From: Arcticibacter sp041902385
GTDB taxonomy: Bacteria; Bacteroidota; Bacteroidia; Sphingobacteriales; Sphingobacteriaceae
Direction: 5' to 3'
NCBI RefSeq assembly: GCF_041902385.1
Contig: NZ_CP169244.1
Span: forward strand, 1,488,001 to 1,552,000
Length of the DNA stretch: 64,000 nt
Shown here: in pieces, positions 45,176 to 54,811 of the stretch
How the letters are laid out: every line of letters begins with the position of its first letter
Numbering within the stretch: position 1 is the first letter of the stretch
Notes under the pieces: model-generated
The model's input: only the letters and a program-made list of their open reading frames with translations
Databases searched by the model: none
What the model was told of the DNA's origin: nothing
Position numbers and translations under genes: made by a program

Positions 45176-46153
45176 TTACTTCCCTTCTGCCCCCGCCATT
45201 AGCAGTTGTTCTAAGATTTCCGTATAACCTCGTTCGCTGGCAAAGTCCATGGCACTCCGGCTTTCGTTGTCTAAAGCGTTTACATCCGCTTCCTTTTCAA
45301 TCAGCATCGCCGTGAAATCATTAAACCCACATTGTGCAGCTACTAGAAGCGGCGTTTCGCTTAAACTGTTGCGCGCGTTAATGTCGGCTCCTGCATTGAT
45401 CAGCAATCTGCCCAGATGATGATTGCCCATTCCGGCTGCGTAGTGTAAGGCAGAGTTTCCGTTCAACAGGCGCAGATTTACATCAGCACCGTTTTTAATA
45501 AGCAGTTCTGCCAGATGGATATTGGAATTGTTGACAGCCAGAACCAAAGCGGTAACGCCATCATTATTTAGCTCATTTACATTGGAAGGATCTGCTTTTA
45601 ACAAAGCTTGTACTGTCTCACTTCTGTTATTATATACCGCCTGGTGCAGCGGAGTGTTGCCATGATCGTCTTTTTGTGCCACACTTCCGTTTGAAATGGC
45701 TGCAATCAAATCTCGCATGCCGTTAGCTGTAACATGATCCAGCACGTTGTAACCGGCATTGTCTTTAACAGAGGTATCTGCTCCTAAACTGATCAGGTAT
45801 AAGGCGGGTTCGGTTTTGTATGCCAATACTGCATAAAACAGGGGCGTTTGCCCGCTGTTGTTGCTGGCGTTGATATCACTGCCAGCCTCAACGAGCAGTT
45901 TAATAATTTCCTTATTTCCATTCCGAGCGGCAACATGCAACGGGGTTTCGCTGCTATTGTTGGCCAGGTTAACGTCAGCACCGGAGTCAATCAACAGTTT
46001 GACGATATCCCTGGCGCCTTTGCTGCAAACGTAGTATAATGGGGTGTTGCCCAAACCATCGCGTTTATCTACGTTAATTCCGCCCTTTTTCAAAAAAGCC
46101 TGTACAATTCCTTTCTGCGCATTTTTACATGCGTTTAAAAACATATTATCCAT
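45176..46153 (-). CDS. Ankyrin-repeat protein 1
   Basis: A 325-residue protein made almost wholly of about nine ankyrin repeats, with units such as GNTPLYYVCSKGARDIVKLLIDSG, SETPLHVAARNG, DVNLANN and a final EILEQLLMAGAEG. It has no signal peptide, no membrane segment and no second domain, so it is probably a cytoplasmic protein-protein interaction scaffold. It is last in a three-gene operon, 18 bases after ankyrin protein 2. The target is unknown. Confidence 0.88.
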   Translation of the reverse strand: MDNMFLNACKNAQKGIVQAFLKKGGINVDKRDGLGNTPLYYVCSKGARDIVKLLIDSGADVNLANNSSETPLHVAARNGNKEIIKLLVEAGSDINASNNSGQTPLFYAVLAYKTEPALYLISLGADTSVKDNAGYNVLDHVTANGMRDLIAAISNGSVAQKDDHGNTPLHQAVYNNRSETVQALLKADPSNVNELNNDGVTALVLAVNNSNIHLAELLIKNGADVNLRLLNGNSALHYAAGMGNHHLGRLLINAGADINARNSLSETPLLVAAQCGFNDFTAMLIEKEADVNALDNESRSAMDFASERGYTEILEQLLMAGAEGK

Positions 46154-46171
46154 TGCGTATTGCTTGCCTGT

Positions 46172-47608
46172 CTAATTCATTAATTGTTTAACCACCGCCT
46201 CATTGTTTTGCTGAATAGCGATATCCATCGCCGATTGCCCTGCATTGTTTACCCTTTCCAAAGTCGACTTGTCCTTTTCCACAATCAGGGAGACGATCCT
46301 CTTTCCGGAGCTGTGATCAGAGTTGCCGGCGGCATAAATTAAAGCTGTATTGCCTGCTTGATCTACATAGGTAACATCGGCATCATGATCAAGCAATAAT
46401 TCGGCAATGCCATATTTCATTTCGTTGCCTTTCTGAGCAAACGACATCAACGGTGTTTTGCCCGACTGGTTAGGCTGGTCAATAGTAGCGCCGGCATCAA
46501 TCAGCTCTTCTGCCAGCGTCGTATTCAGGTCGGCCATATAACCGGCCTGGCATACCAGGTTCAGTGCCGTATTGCCCTCATTGTCAACGGCAGCATCAGC
46601 ATTGAGTCCATTTGCCAGCATAACTTGCAGCATCGTTACAATGTCTTTGGGGTTTTTGCTCATGCCGCGGCCTAAGTTGCTCACTCCTTTAGTTAGTAAG
46701 TAGTAAACAGCGGTCTCGCCGTTGCCCGACCTGAAATTGACATCTGCACCGTTTTCAGCCAATAGCTGCACTAATGGTGCAGACGGATACTCACAAGCGA
46801 GCATCAGTGGCGTGCGACGGTACTGATCGTCTATTTCGTTTAGATCGGCTCCTGCCTTTATTATAGCATCCAACGCTACAGGGTCGCGATTTAACACAGC
46901 CTGATGGATGGTCATCCCCCCAGTAGCCACATCGCTTTCATCCCCGGAAATTAAGGCCGCTACCTCTTTTACTCCGCTGCGCTGCGCATAAGTGAGGGGC
47001 GTGGTCCCAAATGCGTCCTTATCTTCTATATCAATACCACCTTTTTCAAGCAGTATCCTTATCGTTTTCATAACGGCCGGTATGGCGCCCGGTATATCTT
47101 TTCGGTTACCCAGTTTTTCACAGATTGCATGCAACACATTCATCTCCCCCGAGTCCGTGGCATCCATCCTGACGCCGGCTTCGCCCATAGCCTGCAGGAA
47201 TGGATACATATACAGCAGGCCTGCTTCAAAGTAAGCCACTTTGCCTGAATCATTCTTCTTTTTTGGGTTGATGCCAGCATCCAGCAAAGCCTGAGCAGCA
47301 CGGTAAATCTCCGCAGCTCTTTCTTCCAGTTTTGGATCGGTGAAATTAAAGCGGGTGCTAGTGAGTGTATGTAACGCGGTGTTCCCGTATTTATCGGTAC
47401 GTGGTTTTAAGCCGGCCTCCTTTAGAAAGCGGATGGCATCCGCATCTGCAAAACGAGCTGCCAGATGGTATAGGTTCTCCTCGTATTCATTGGTGATGCT
47501 GATGTCGGGCAATTGCCTGAACATGGCCGGCATATCAGCCTTTGCATCTTCGCTTGCAAATAGATTGCGTTGGTACGCCTCTTTTATTTTATCAAATTCT
47601 TTTGTCAT
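46172..47608 (-). CDS. Ankyrin-repeat protein 2
   Basis: A 478-residue protein with about ten ankyrin repeats, many longer than the 33-residue norm because of helical inserts (for example LEERAAEIYRAAQALLDAGI). A charged N-terminal segment of about 40 residues precedes the repeats. Typical units include GNTALNLVCQAGY, GKTPLMSFAQKGNEMK and AGNTALIYAAGN. It lacks a signal peptide. It begins three bases after the stop of the upstream helical-repeat gene and is followed by ankyrin protein 1. The two are not simple duplicates, as repeat lengths differ. Function unknown. Confidence 0.88.
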   Translation of the reverse strand: MTKEFDKIKEAYQRNLFASEDAKADMPAMFRQLPDISITNEYEENLYHLAARFADADAIRFLKEAGLKPRTDKYGNTALHTLTSTRFNFTDPKLEERAAEIYRAAQALLDAGINPKKKNDSGKVAYFEAGLLYMYPFLQAMGEAGVRMDATDSGEMNVLHAICEKLGNRKDIPGAIPAVMKTIRILLEKGGIDIEDKDAFGTTPLTYAQRSGVKEVAALISGDESDVATGGMTIHQAVLNRDPVALDAIIKAGADLNEIDDQYRRTPLMLACEYPSAPLVQLLAENGADVNFRSGNGETAVYYLLTKGVSNLGRGMSKNPKDIVTMLQVMLANGLNADAAVDNEGNTALNLVCQAGYMADLNTTLAEELIDAGATIDQPNQSGKTPLMSFAQKGNEMKYGIAELLLDHDADVTYVDQAGNTALIYAAGNSDHSSGKRIVSLIVEKDKSTLERVNNAGQSAMDIAIQQNNEAVVKQLMN

Positions 47609-47611
47609 TCT

Positions 47612-48094
47612 TTATCGGGCTAATTTTAGTGCCTCTGTAATATCTTTATATCCTTTGTGAGCTATCGGCGTGGCTATGGCTATCACTTTTGCATAATTGC
47701 TCAATTGTAACCAGCAATTAGTTTTAAGCCTGACAATGGCGTCGTGCACCAAAGCAGGAAAGCTTTCAACGTAAGCTTCGCTCATTCCCTGAAGATAGTC
47801 GTCAGTCTGATTTTGCTTGTTCCTGATTTGGTTGAATTCTTTATCAGGATTAAGCGGACTGGCCCGGCTGACAGGAGGAGTGAACTGAATTCGTTCAAGG
47901 TGGCTTAGCGCTTGCTCGTAATTGCCGCTCCAATGCAGGCAAAGCGCCGTATTGTAAAGCGCAGCCGTTGAAACAGATCGTTGGTTGATCAGCAGTTCAT
48001 ATGCTTCTGCGTAACGCTGCTGTAGCAGCAGCTGTAAAATGAAAGGTTCCGAACCAGAAGTAGCTTTATGATTAACTGTGCTTCCTAATAGCAT
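47612..48094 (-). CDS. Small helical-repeat (TPR-like) hypothetical protein
   Basis: A 160-residue, mainly helical protein. The segment FILQLLLQQRYAEAYELLINQRSVSTAALYNTALCLHWSGNYEQALSHLERI resembles two tetratricopeptide repeats; only parts match the consensus, so TPR-like is an inference. The remainder has two more helices with tryptophan and cysteine residues. First gene of the ankyrin operon, with only three bases before ankyrin protein 2, so it is probably functionally tied to it. No family is recognised. Confidence 0.7.
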   Translation of the reverse strand: MLLGSTVNHKATSGSEPFILQLLLQQRYAEAYELLINQRSVSTAALYNTALCLHWSGNYEQALSHLERIQFTPPVSRASPLNPDKEFNQIRNKQNQTDDYLQGMSEAYVESFPALVHDAIVRLKTNCWLQLSNYAKVIAIATPIAHKGYKDITEALKLAR

Positions 48095-48349
48095 AGCTGC
48101 ATGTTAGTATTTGAGCTAATTTTTGTTTTGAATGCTGCAAAGCGATTGAAAAAATAGATCTGTATTAAGGCATTGATCATTCCTGTCTGCAAATACTTTC
48201 TAAAGTCTGGCTTTGAACATTTAAGCGAATGTGCATCGCAAATTGATTAAAGAAACACTTGTAAGATGGTCTTGTTGACGAAAAATAATAAATTTCATTG
48301 CCTGCGGATGAAGAAGGCTCTTATCTGTCTGATCGTTACTTTGTTACTA

Positions 48350-48478
48350 ATTTAAGCGACCCCCTGCGCTTCTGTTAAAATCAAGTTCAAAAGCCATATG
48401 TACACCAGGCAAAGGAGTAAAAGCTGTCCCTTTGCCAAACCGATGGGGCCGGGTTAGCATTGACGCTGTCGCTTAAAT
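48350..48478. mobile_element. 129-bp inverted-repeat-bounded remnant (MITE-like or IS relic)
   Basis: An 11-bp sequence ATTTAAGCGAC (48350-48360) and its exact reverse complement (48468-48478) bound 129 bases with no open reading frame, within a gene-free interval of 458 bases (48095-48552). It may be a small non-autonomous element or a decayed insertion-sequence end pair. No target-site duplication is obvious. The flanks hold nothing else I can support. Confidence 0.4.
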
Positions 48479-48552
48479 GGACACGCGGGGGCAAGGGCGA
48501 TCTGGATCTACACACACCGATGGTTAAAACCTTTCTCGCTGTAACCGTTTTT

Positions 48553-49104
48553 TCACTGCTTCAGGTAATGATGCGCTACGCATCCGGACTTGAAGCGTAT
48601 TGTGTCAAGGAGCCTTAAGTTAAGTTTATTCCCGATGCTGTTGTGATCCAGCAGACGTCTTCCTTTTCCCATCATCACAGGATGGACAACAAAATGGAAT
48701 TCGTCGATGAGCCCTGCTGCTATTAATTCGGGAAGCAGGCTAATACTGTCTGCCATAATTTTTTTGCCCGGCTGTTGCTTAAGCTTCAGGAGTTCTCCGG
48801 CAGGATCACTGCGTATAATTCGGGTGTTTTGCTCTGCATGTTCTAACGTTCGCGAAATGACAACTTTGTCAATCGAACAAAGCTTTTCGGCGCATCTGTT
48901 CTCGTCTTCTGACCCGGACTGATTTTTCGCAATATCGCTCCAATAGGGAAACATGAGCTGATACATGATACGGCCGAAAAAGATCAGGTCGGCATCCTCC
49001 ATTATTCCTGTGAAATAGTCGTGAACATCTTCGCAGGGGTTAAAAGCGGTGTGGTCGCAATAGCCATCCAGGCTGATGTTTATACCGAACGTTACATTTC
49101 TCAT
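48553..49104 (-). CDS. Dihydrofolate-reductase-like family protein (RibD C-terminal domain type)
   Basis: A 183-residue protein of the YwjB/RibD_C type. The N-terminus has the conserved NISLDGYCDH block, followed by DADLIFFGRIMYQLM, VISRTLEHAEQNTRII and the C-terminal FHFVVHPVMMGKGRRLL. The glycine-rich nucleotide segment is changed to MADSISLLPELI, without the usual GG. Members bind NADPH, but most are uncharacterised. It stands alone on the minus strand, divergent from the VOC gene 197 bases away. Confidence 0.88.
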   Translation of the reverse strand: MRNVTFGINISLDGYCDHTAFNPCEDVHDYFTGIMEDADLIFFGRIMYQLMFPYWSDIAKNQSGSEDENRCAEKLCSIDKVVISRTLEHAEQNTRIIRSDPAGELLKLKQQPGKKIMADSISLLPELIAAGLIDEFHFVVHPVMMGKGRRLLDHNSIGNKLNLRLLDTIRFKSGCVAHHYLKQ

Positions 49105-49301
49105 CTTACTGGCTTTTGTATGATTTGCTGGTAGAAGTAAATGTAAAGAATGGACTGAGATATTTCGAGGGTGATCCGCGACAAAGAAGGAACATTTCCG
49201 GACATAGACCAGGTCGCAATCTCCCCCGGATTTGTCGTTTTTCCATGTTTCCAGGGAGTAGTCGATAGTTTATTTTTGAATAAACTAATTTGAAGAACGT
49301 C

Positions 49302-49715
49302 ATGGCAACCCAGATCTTTGTGAATCTACCCGTTAAAGAGCTCAGCAGATCGGTCGATTTTTTTACCAGGCTCGGTTATACCTTTAACCCGCAATTTACC
49401 GACGAGAAAGCGACCTGCATGATCATCAGCGACACCATCTATGTAATGCTCCTGACAGAAGCCTTCTTTCAATCTTTTACGAAGAAAGAAATACTAGATG
49501 CTCACAAAGCTGTTGAGTGTTCTATTGCGATATCTGCCGATAGCAAAGACGCCGTCAATAAAATGGTTGCCAAGGCAGAAGCAGCAGGTGCTACGATACC
49601 CAATCCGGCCAGTGACTATGGCTTTATGTACCAGCACAGCTTTGAAGACCTCGATGGTCATCACTGGGAATTCGTATGGATGGATCCGAACGGCCCGCCT
49701 TCGGATAAATCTTAA
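49302..49715 (+). CDS. VOC (glyoxalase/bleomycin resistance) family protein
   Basis: A 137-residue protein from ATG 49302; the in-frame TTG at 49290 is unlikely. Two beta-alpha-beta-beta-beta modules are visible: IFVNLPVKELSRSVDFFTRLGYTF at the start and HSFEDLDGHHWEFVWMDP at the end. The N-terminal metal histidine is replaced by asparagine or valine in FVNLPV, so a metal site may be partial. The subgroup is the one sometimes annotated as 'extradiol dioxygenase-like'. Substrate unknown. Confidence 0.88.
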   Translation: MATQIFVNLPVKELSRSVDFFTRLGYTFNPQFTDEKATCMIISDTIYVMLLTEAFFQSFTKKEILDAHKAVECSIAISADSKDAVNKMVAKAEAAGATIPNPASDYGFMYQHSFEDLDGHHWEFVWMDPNGPPSDKS

Positions 49716-49782
49716 CCCTAACTTAACAGCCTCTTAATGCAGAAGGAACACGGACGGGCTTGTTTTGCATCAAATTAAATTG

Positions 49783-52700
49783 ATGAAAACACGTTTATTT
49801 TATTTCCTTCTTATCTTTTTGCTGTTGCCAGGCGCGGGGCGTCTTATGGCACAGATCGAAACTACTGCTTCGATAAGCGGACAGGTGACAGATGACCAGG
49901 GTCCTTTAGCAGGTGCGACTGTCATTGCCCTGCACCAGCCTTCCGGCTCTTCTTATTCTACCACCTCACGAGGTGACGGGCGTTACAACCTTCCTAACCT
50001 CCGCATCGGCGGCCCCTACATTGTGAAAGTTACCTTTGTTGGTTATCACGTGGCTCAGCAGGAACTTGCCAAACTTGCACTTGGTCAGAATTACACCGTA
50101 AACTTAAGGCTAAGCCCTAACAGTGCCACCCTGCAGGAAGTTGTAGTGTCGGGTAAGCAAAGCAAGATTATCAACTCCGGCCGTACGGGTGCTTCGCAGA
50201 ACATTTCCCGCACGCAGATTCAGAACCTTCCCACACAGAACCGCAGTTTCGTGGACTTTGTGAAGCTTACTCCGCAGTTCTCCCTGCAGTACAACAATCC
50301 CAGCTTTGCCGGCAGAAGCAATCTGGCTAATAACTTTACTGTTGACGGTGCGCTGTTTAACAATGCATTCGGTTTGCAGGGCACCATCGGCAGCCAGACT
50401 AACTCGCAGCCGATCAACATGGACGCGTTCGAAGAGATCTCCGTTAACATCGCTCCTTACGACGTCCGTCAGAGCGGCTTTACAGGAGCTGCTATCAACG
50501 CAGTGACACGCAGTGGTACAAATGAGTTTCAGGGATCCCTGAACTACTACACAAGAAGTCAGAACCTGGTTAGCAAGAAGATCTACACCGGTGTTAAGTC
50601 GCCTGTTGGGAACTTCGATCTGAAAGGCTACGGCTTTACAGCTGGAGGTCCGATTATCAAGAACAAGCTGTTCTTCTTCCTAAGCGGCGAGCTGGAGCGC
50701 CGTACTGATCCGGGTACCTCCTTTATCGCCTCTCGGAACGGCAGCACCGGTCCTAACGTGGCCAACGTGAAAGGAGAAGACCTCGACGCACTTTCAACAT
50801 ATCTCCAATCCCTCGGTTACAACCCAGGTCCCTACGAGAACTATTCCCTCGACCAGAACAGCGACAAATTCTCGGTGAAGCTTGATTACAACATCAATTC
50901 CAGGAACACGCTTACCGCTAAGTATTTTTACTTCAGGTCATACAAAGACATTCTGCCAAGTAACAGCGGTGCGCCAGGAAACTCGAGACAGCCATCGAGG
51001 AACTCACTGCCGTTCCAGTCTGCCGGATATGGCATTAACAACAACATGGACAATGTGAACCTGGAGCTCAGAACACGGTTTAGCAGTAAGCTGTCAAACC
51101 AACTCACCCTGGGTTATAACCGCATGCGTGACTTCCGTGAGAGTAAAGGGAACAAGCCTTTTCCTTTGGTAGACATAAAGAATCCGGGGGGCTCAGCCTA
51201 TACCTCTTTTGGCTATGAGCCGTTCACAGCTTTTAATAAGCTGAACACAGATGTCCTGCAAATCACAGACAACGTAAGCTTCTATACAGGAAAGCACGAG
51301 TTTACTCTCGGCGGTAATTTTGAGCATTACAAGACACTGAACGGGTTTGCGCCAAACTACTACGGTGCGTACGTTTTCAACTCCATGGACGACTTCTATA
51401 AGAGCGCCAGGGACGGTGTTTCAAATGCAGCCCTGTACAAAGTTCAGTACTCGGTACTACCGGGTGGATCCTTTCCTTACGCACGCCTTCGCACCAACCT
51501 GCTTGGCTTCTATCTGCAGGACGCTTATTCTGTAAACGACGATCTGAAGATCACAGCAGGATTGAGAGCGGACTTGCCCATGATCAAAGTGATGGACAAG
51601 CAGAAGAATGAGAATGTAGCAAACCTTCTTTTTGCTAGCGGAGAAAGGCTTGATGTAAGCAAATTCCCAAAAACCAGCATCCTTTGGTCGCCAAGGGTTG
51701 GCTTCAACTACAACGTAAATGGAGAAGGTACTACGCAACTTCGGGGGGACCGGTATTTTCTCAGGACGTCCTCCGCTTGTCTGGCTGTCTAATCAGGCAA
51801 GCAATAACGGGGTACAATTTGGTTCTGAATCAATCGATAACCCTAAAAACCGTCCATTCAATCCGGATGTTGACGCTTTCCGCAACCTTAACAACGCCAC
51901 AGCGGCAAACAATACGAGATACAATCTAGCAGTGACTGTGAAGGACTTTAAGTTTCCGCAGATATGGAGAAGTAACCTGGCAGTGGATCAAGTGCTTCCG
52001 GGTGGCGTTACCGGAACGTTGGAGGCTTTATATGCAAAAGACCTTAATGCGGTCTATTTAAGAAATGCCAACCTTAATACTTCTGCCTATACCGCTCTGG
52101 CCGGTGCAGATAATCGTCCAAGATACACGGCGCCCAGAATATATGGCGCAGCCAATCCAACTCCGGCTAATCCGAATATCTCCGACGCCATCGTGATGGA
52201 CAATACCAGCAAAGGGCATAGCTTAAGCTTAACAGGAACGCTCCAGAAAGAGTTTAAGAGCGGTTTTTTTGCGATGATGGGTTATACTTATACCGATGCC
52301 CGATCTGTTAACGACGGAGGTTCTATTGCTCAAAGTATGTGGCGCGACAGGTACGTAGTAGGAGATCCTAACTCAGAGACCCTGTCTTACTCATCCTACA
52401 TGGTGAGAAACCGGTTTATTGCTTCTGTCGCTTACAGAAAGGAATATCTTAAACATCTTGGTACCACGATATCGTTGTTCTATCAGTTGCAGGACGGCCT
52501 GCGTTACTCTTACGTCTATGATAATGACCTGAACAACGACGAACAGAGGGGGAATGATCTGATCTATGTGCCGCGCAATCAGGATGAAATAGTCCTCGTA
52601 CCGAACAGTCCCACTGACACAAGGACTGCGGCTCAGATGTGGTCCCAGCTTGACCGCTATATCACACAGGACAGATACCTGAGCACAAGAAGAGGAAAGT

Positions 52701-53047
52701 ACGCGGAACGGAACGGACTCGTTGCTCCTATGATTGGAACGCTTGACCTTCGTATTGCGCAGGATATTTTTGTCAAGGCAGGCGGAAAGCGTAACCAGCT
52801 CCAGTTTACACTGGATGTGTTTAACTTCGGAAATATGATCAACCGCGAATGGGGTGTGGCAAAGGCGGTTAATCGCACAAGCCTCCTTTCTTATAAAGGA
52901 TTGGATGCTACTGGCAAACCTACCTTCTCATTCCCGATGGTGGACGAAGCGAATGGCATTCCGCTGACTTCCACTTTCTACAACCAGGTAGACGAGAATT
53001 CAAGATGGAGGATCCAGATCGGTCTCCGTTACAGACTCAATCAGTAA
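49783..53047 (+). pseudogene. Oar-type TonB-dependent receptor, interrupted by a frameshift
   Basis: The first segment starts at ATG 49783 (MKTRLFYF), has a signal peptide ending RLMAQ, a carboxypeptidase-regulatory-like domain (ASISGQVTDDQGPLAGATV), a plug (EVVVSGKQ, DFVKLTPQF) and barrel strands. It leaves frame at the G6 run 51743-51748. The second segment, in the +1 frame, continues GTGIFSGRPPLVWLSNQ and ends at LRYRLNQ. Two extra G, or one fewer, restore one frame; the two-base version gives the family's RGGTGIF. The repaired protein has about 1088 residues. The ligand is unknown. Homopolymer error is the probable reason. Confidence 0.88.
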
Positions 53048-53076
53048 TAACCGGCCATTTGGCCTCAAAACAAGAA

Positions 53077-53107
53077 GGCCCTGCCGACACCGGCAGGGCC
53101 TCTTTTT
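53077..53107. terminator. Terminator after the Oar-type receptor
   Basis: Arms GGCCCTGCCG (53077-53086) and CGGCAGGGCC (53091-53100) pair perfectly around ACAC and are followed by TCTTTTTG. Confidence 0.9.
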
Positions 53108-53158
53108 GTTTTTAATCAGCGCATTTATCCTCCATGTCACGCTTGCATCTGTCGGTCC

Positions 53159-53878
53159 CTACGCTGCTGTCGAGATATACTTAATCAGGCTTCGTTTAGC
53201 CAGGGGCAGCAAGGTTTGCTCCAGCGGAAATGTAATATCGGTTTCCACATGGTAAACAGCCGGATTCGGAAACTCTCTGCGGCTATGGATCAGATCTTTC
53301 CTGATGGCTTCAGGCGTTCCGTATATGAAGTTGCTTTCGTACGTGGTCACATGCTCGGTGCTGATGCCTCTGTACTTCTCGTCTTTATTTTCAAAAATAG
53401 TCACCCTAAACTCGTAGACATGTGTGCCCTTTGCATCCCCGTTACGCAGGAGCATGTAGCCGTGGTAGGGATATAACGGCACTACACCTATCGTTTCAAT
53501 TCTGAGCCTGCTTTCCACAAAGTCATAGATCTCTTTCCCTGCTTTTATAGCAGGGTCAATTTGCCTGATGGAGTAATTGATGATCTGCTCAATCTCCTGC
53601 ATGAGCGAGTCGTCCTCCACCATCTTCTCGTATGTTAATCTTACCGCCTCGAGATCCGCACTGGTGAGCCGTTCGGGAAAGGACTTCTGCAAACCCGACT
53701 TGTTTTCTTTGAACTTCAGCAGGTTATTGTAATGAAAAACAAGGTCGTTGAGGTCCGGATATAGCTTGGTTTTGTTGAAATGTCTGTTAATCTGCTGCAG
53801 GTAGGCTAGTAACTGATATTTCTTATGTTCGAAATCGACGGATCCTTCTATAAACCAGTTAACACTTAACGTATTCAT
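53159..53878 (-). CDS. Conserved hypothetical protein
   Basis: 239 residues from ATG 53878 (MNTLSVNWFIEG). The frame is open 18 codons further, but that part looks like leader sequence. The protein is soluble, mixed alpha/beta, and starts with a YQLLAYLQQINRHFNKTKLYPDLNDLVFHYNNLLKF helical region, with a C-terminal LIHSRREFPNPAVYHVETD block. There is no signal peptide and no domain I know, but it resembles a protein conserved across Sphingobacteriaceae. It stands alone, convergent with the preceding receptor gene. Confidence 0.75.
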   Translation of the reverse strand: MNTLSVNWFIEGSVDFEHKKYQLLAYLQQINRHFNKTKLYPDLNDLVFHYNNLLKFKENKSGLQKSFPERLTSADLEAVRLTYEKMVEDDSLMQEIEQIINYSIRQIDPAIKAGKEIYDFVESRLRIETIGVVPLYPYHGYMLLRNGDAKGTHVYEFRVTIFENKDEKYRGISTEHVTTYESNFIYGTPEAIRKDLIHSRREFPNPAVYHVETDITFPLEQTLLPLAKRSLIKYISTAA

Positions 53879-54103
53879 ATTTCCTCCTTTTACATACAAA
53901 AACCATTCATGAGCTGCGCACCCAAACGGCACAAGAAAGTGGTTGAGTGTGCTTTGTAGCCATTAAAAAAATACACTTTCACAAAAAGCCAACAGGGAAG
54001 CCGGCCATCAACCGAAAAGAATAAAAGCTTCCTGTTCCTGATCGGCTTCATTGCCCTTTAAAAAAACAACTTATATTAATGAAAAAAGGTCAAATTTGCA
54101 ATA

Positions 54104-54811
54104 ATGCCAAAAGGAACTCTTTTTCTTATTCCCGTCCCTCTTGCAGACGATTCTGCAGAAAGGGTATTGCCGGCCTCGCAGGGCCACTTGATTAACAATA
54201 TCAAAACCTATATTGTTGAGAATGAAAAGACCGCCCGGCGCTGGTTGAAGGAGATGGGGCTGCAAAATCCCCAGAGCTCATTGAAGATCCATGTCTATGG
54301 CAAGCATTCAGAAAAGGATAACCTGTCGCACTACTTTGGCGAGCTGGAGAGCGGAGAGGATGTAGGTTTAATGAGTGAGGCCGGTTGCCCTGCAGTGGCA
54401 GATCCGGGGTCTGAAATAGTGGCTGAGGCACACCGGCGGGGAATAAAAGTGGTACCAATGGTCGGACCAAGCTCCATTCTTCTTGCCCTGATGGCCTCCG
54501 GCTTTAATGGTCAGAGCTTCACATTTCACGGTTACCTGCCCATCGATAAGGCTCAAAGAGCTAAGAAGATCCGCGATCTGGAACTAAGCTCTGAAAAGTA
54601 CCGTCAAACACAGATCTTTATCGAAACGCCTTTCAGGAACAATCAGCTTCTGGAGGAAATCCTTCGGTCCTGTCAGGGCAGGACGCGTCTTTGCGTGGCC
54701 TGTAACGTAACGGGAGCTGATGAACAAATTATTTCCTTGCCTGTTGATCAATGGCGGAAGCTTAAGCCAGACTTTCATAAGAAGCCTGCCATCTTCCTCC
54801 TGTTGAAATGA
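54104..54811 (+). CDS. SAM-dependent methyltransferase, RsmI/tetrapyrrole methylase family
   Basis: A 235-residue protein. It starts PKGTLFLIPVPLAD, has the SAM-site segment LMSEAGCPAVADPGSEIV and the following VPMVGPSSILLALMASGF. IFIETPFRNNQLLEEIL matches the RsmI substrate region. RsmI 2'-O-methylates C1402 of 16S rRNA. This Bacteroidota version lacks the C-terminal helix-turn-helix domain, and some genomes carry both a long and a short form, so assignment to rsmI is tentative. Its TGA overlaps the ATG of the monooxygenase gene (ATGA at 54808). Confidence 0.86.
   Translation: MPKGTLFLIPVPLADDSAERVLPASQGHLINNIKTYIVENEKTARRWLKEMGLQNPQSSLKIHVYGKHSEKDNLSHYFGELESGEDVGLMSEAGCPAVADPGSEIVAEAHRRGIKVVPMVGPSSILLALMASGFNGQSFTFHGYLPIDKAQRAKKIRDLELSSEKYRQTQIFIETPFRNNQLLEEILRSCQGRTRLCVACNVTGADEQIISLPVDQWRKLKPDFHKKPAIFLLLK

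Noticed and set aside
53930..54100. Small RNA or gene between the hypothetical protein and the methyltransferase
   Set aside because: No hairpin or promoter box good enough to support it; it is probably the two divergent promoters only.
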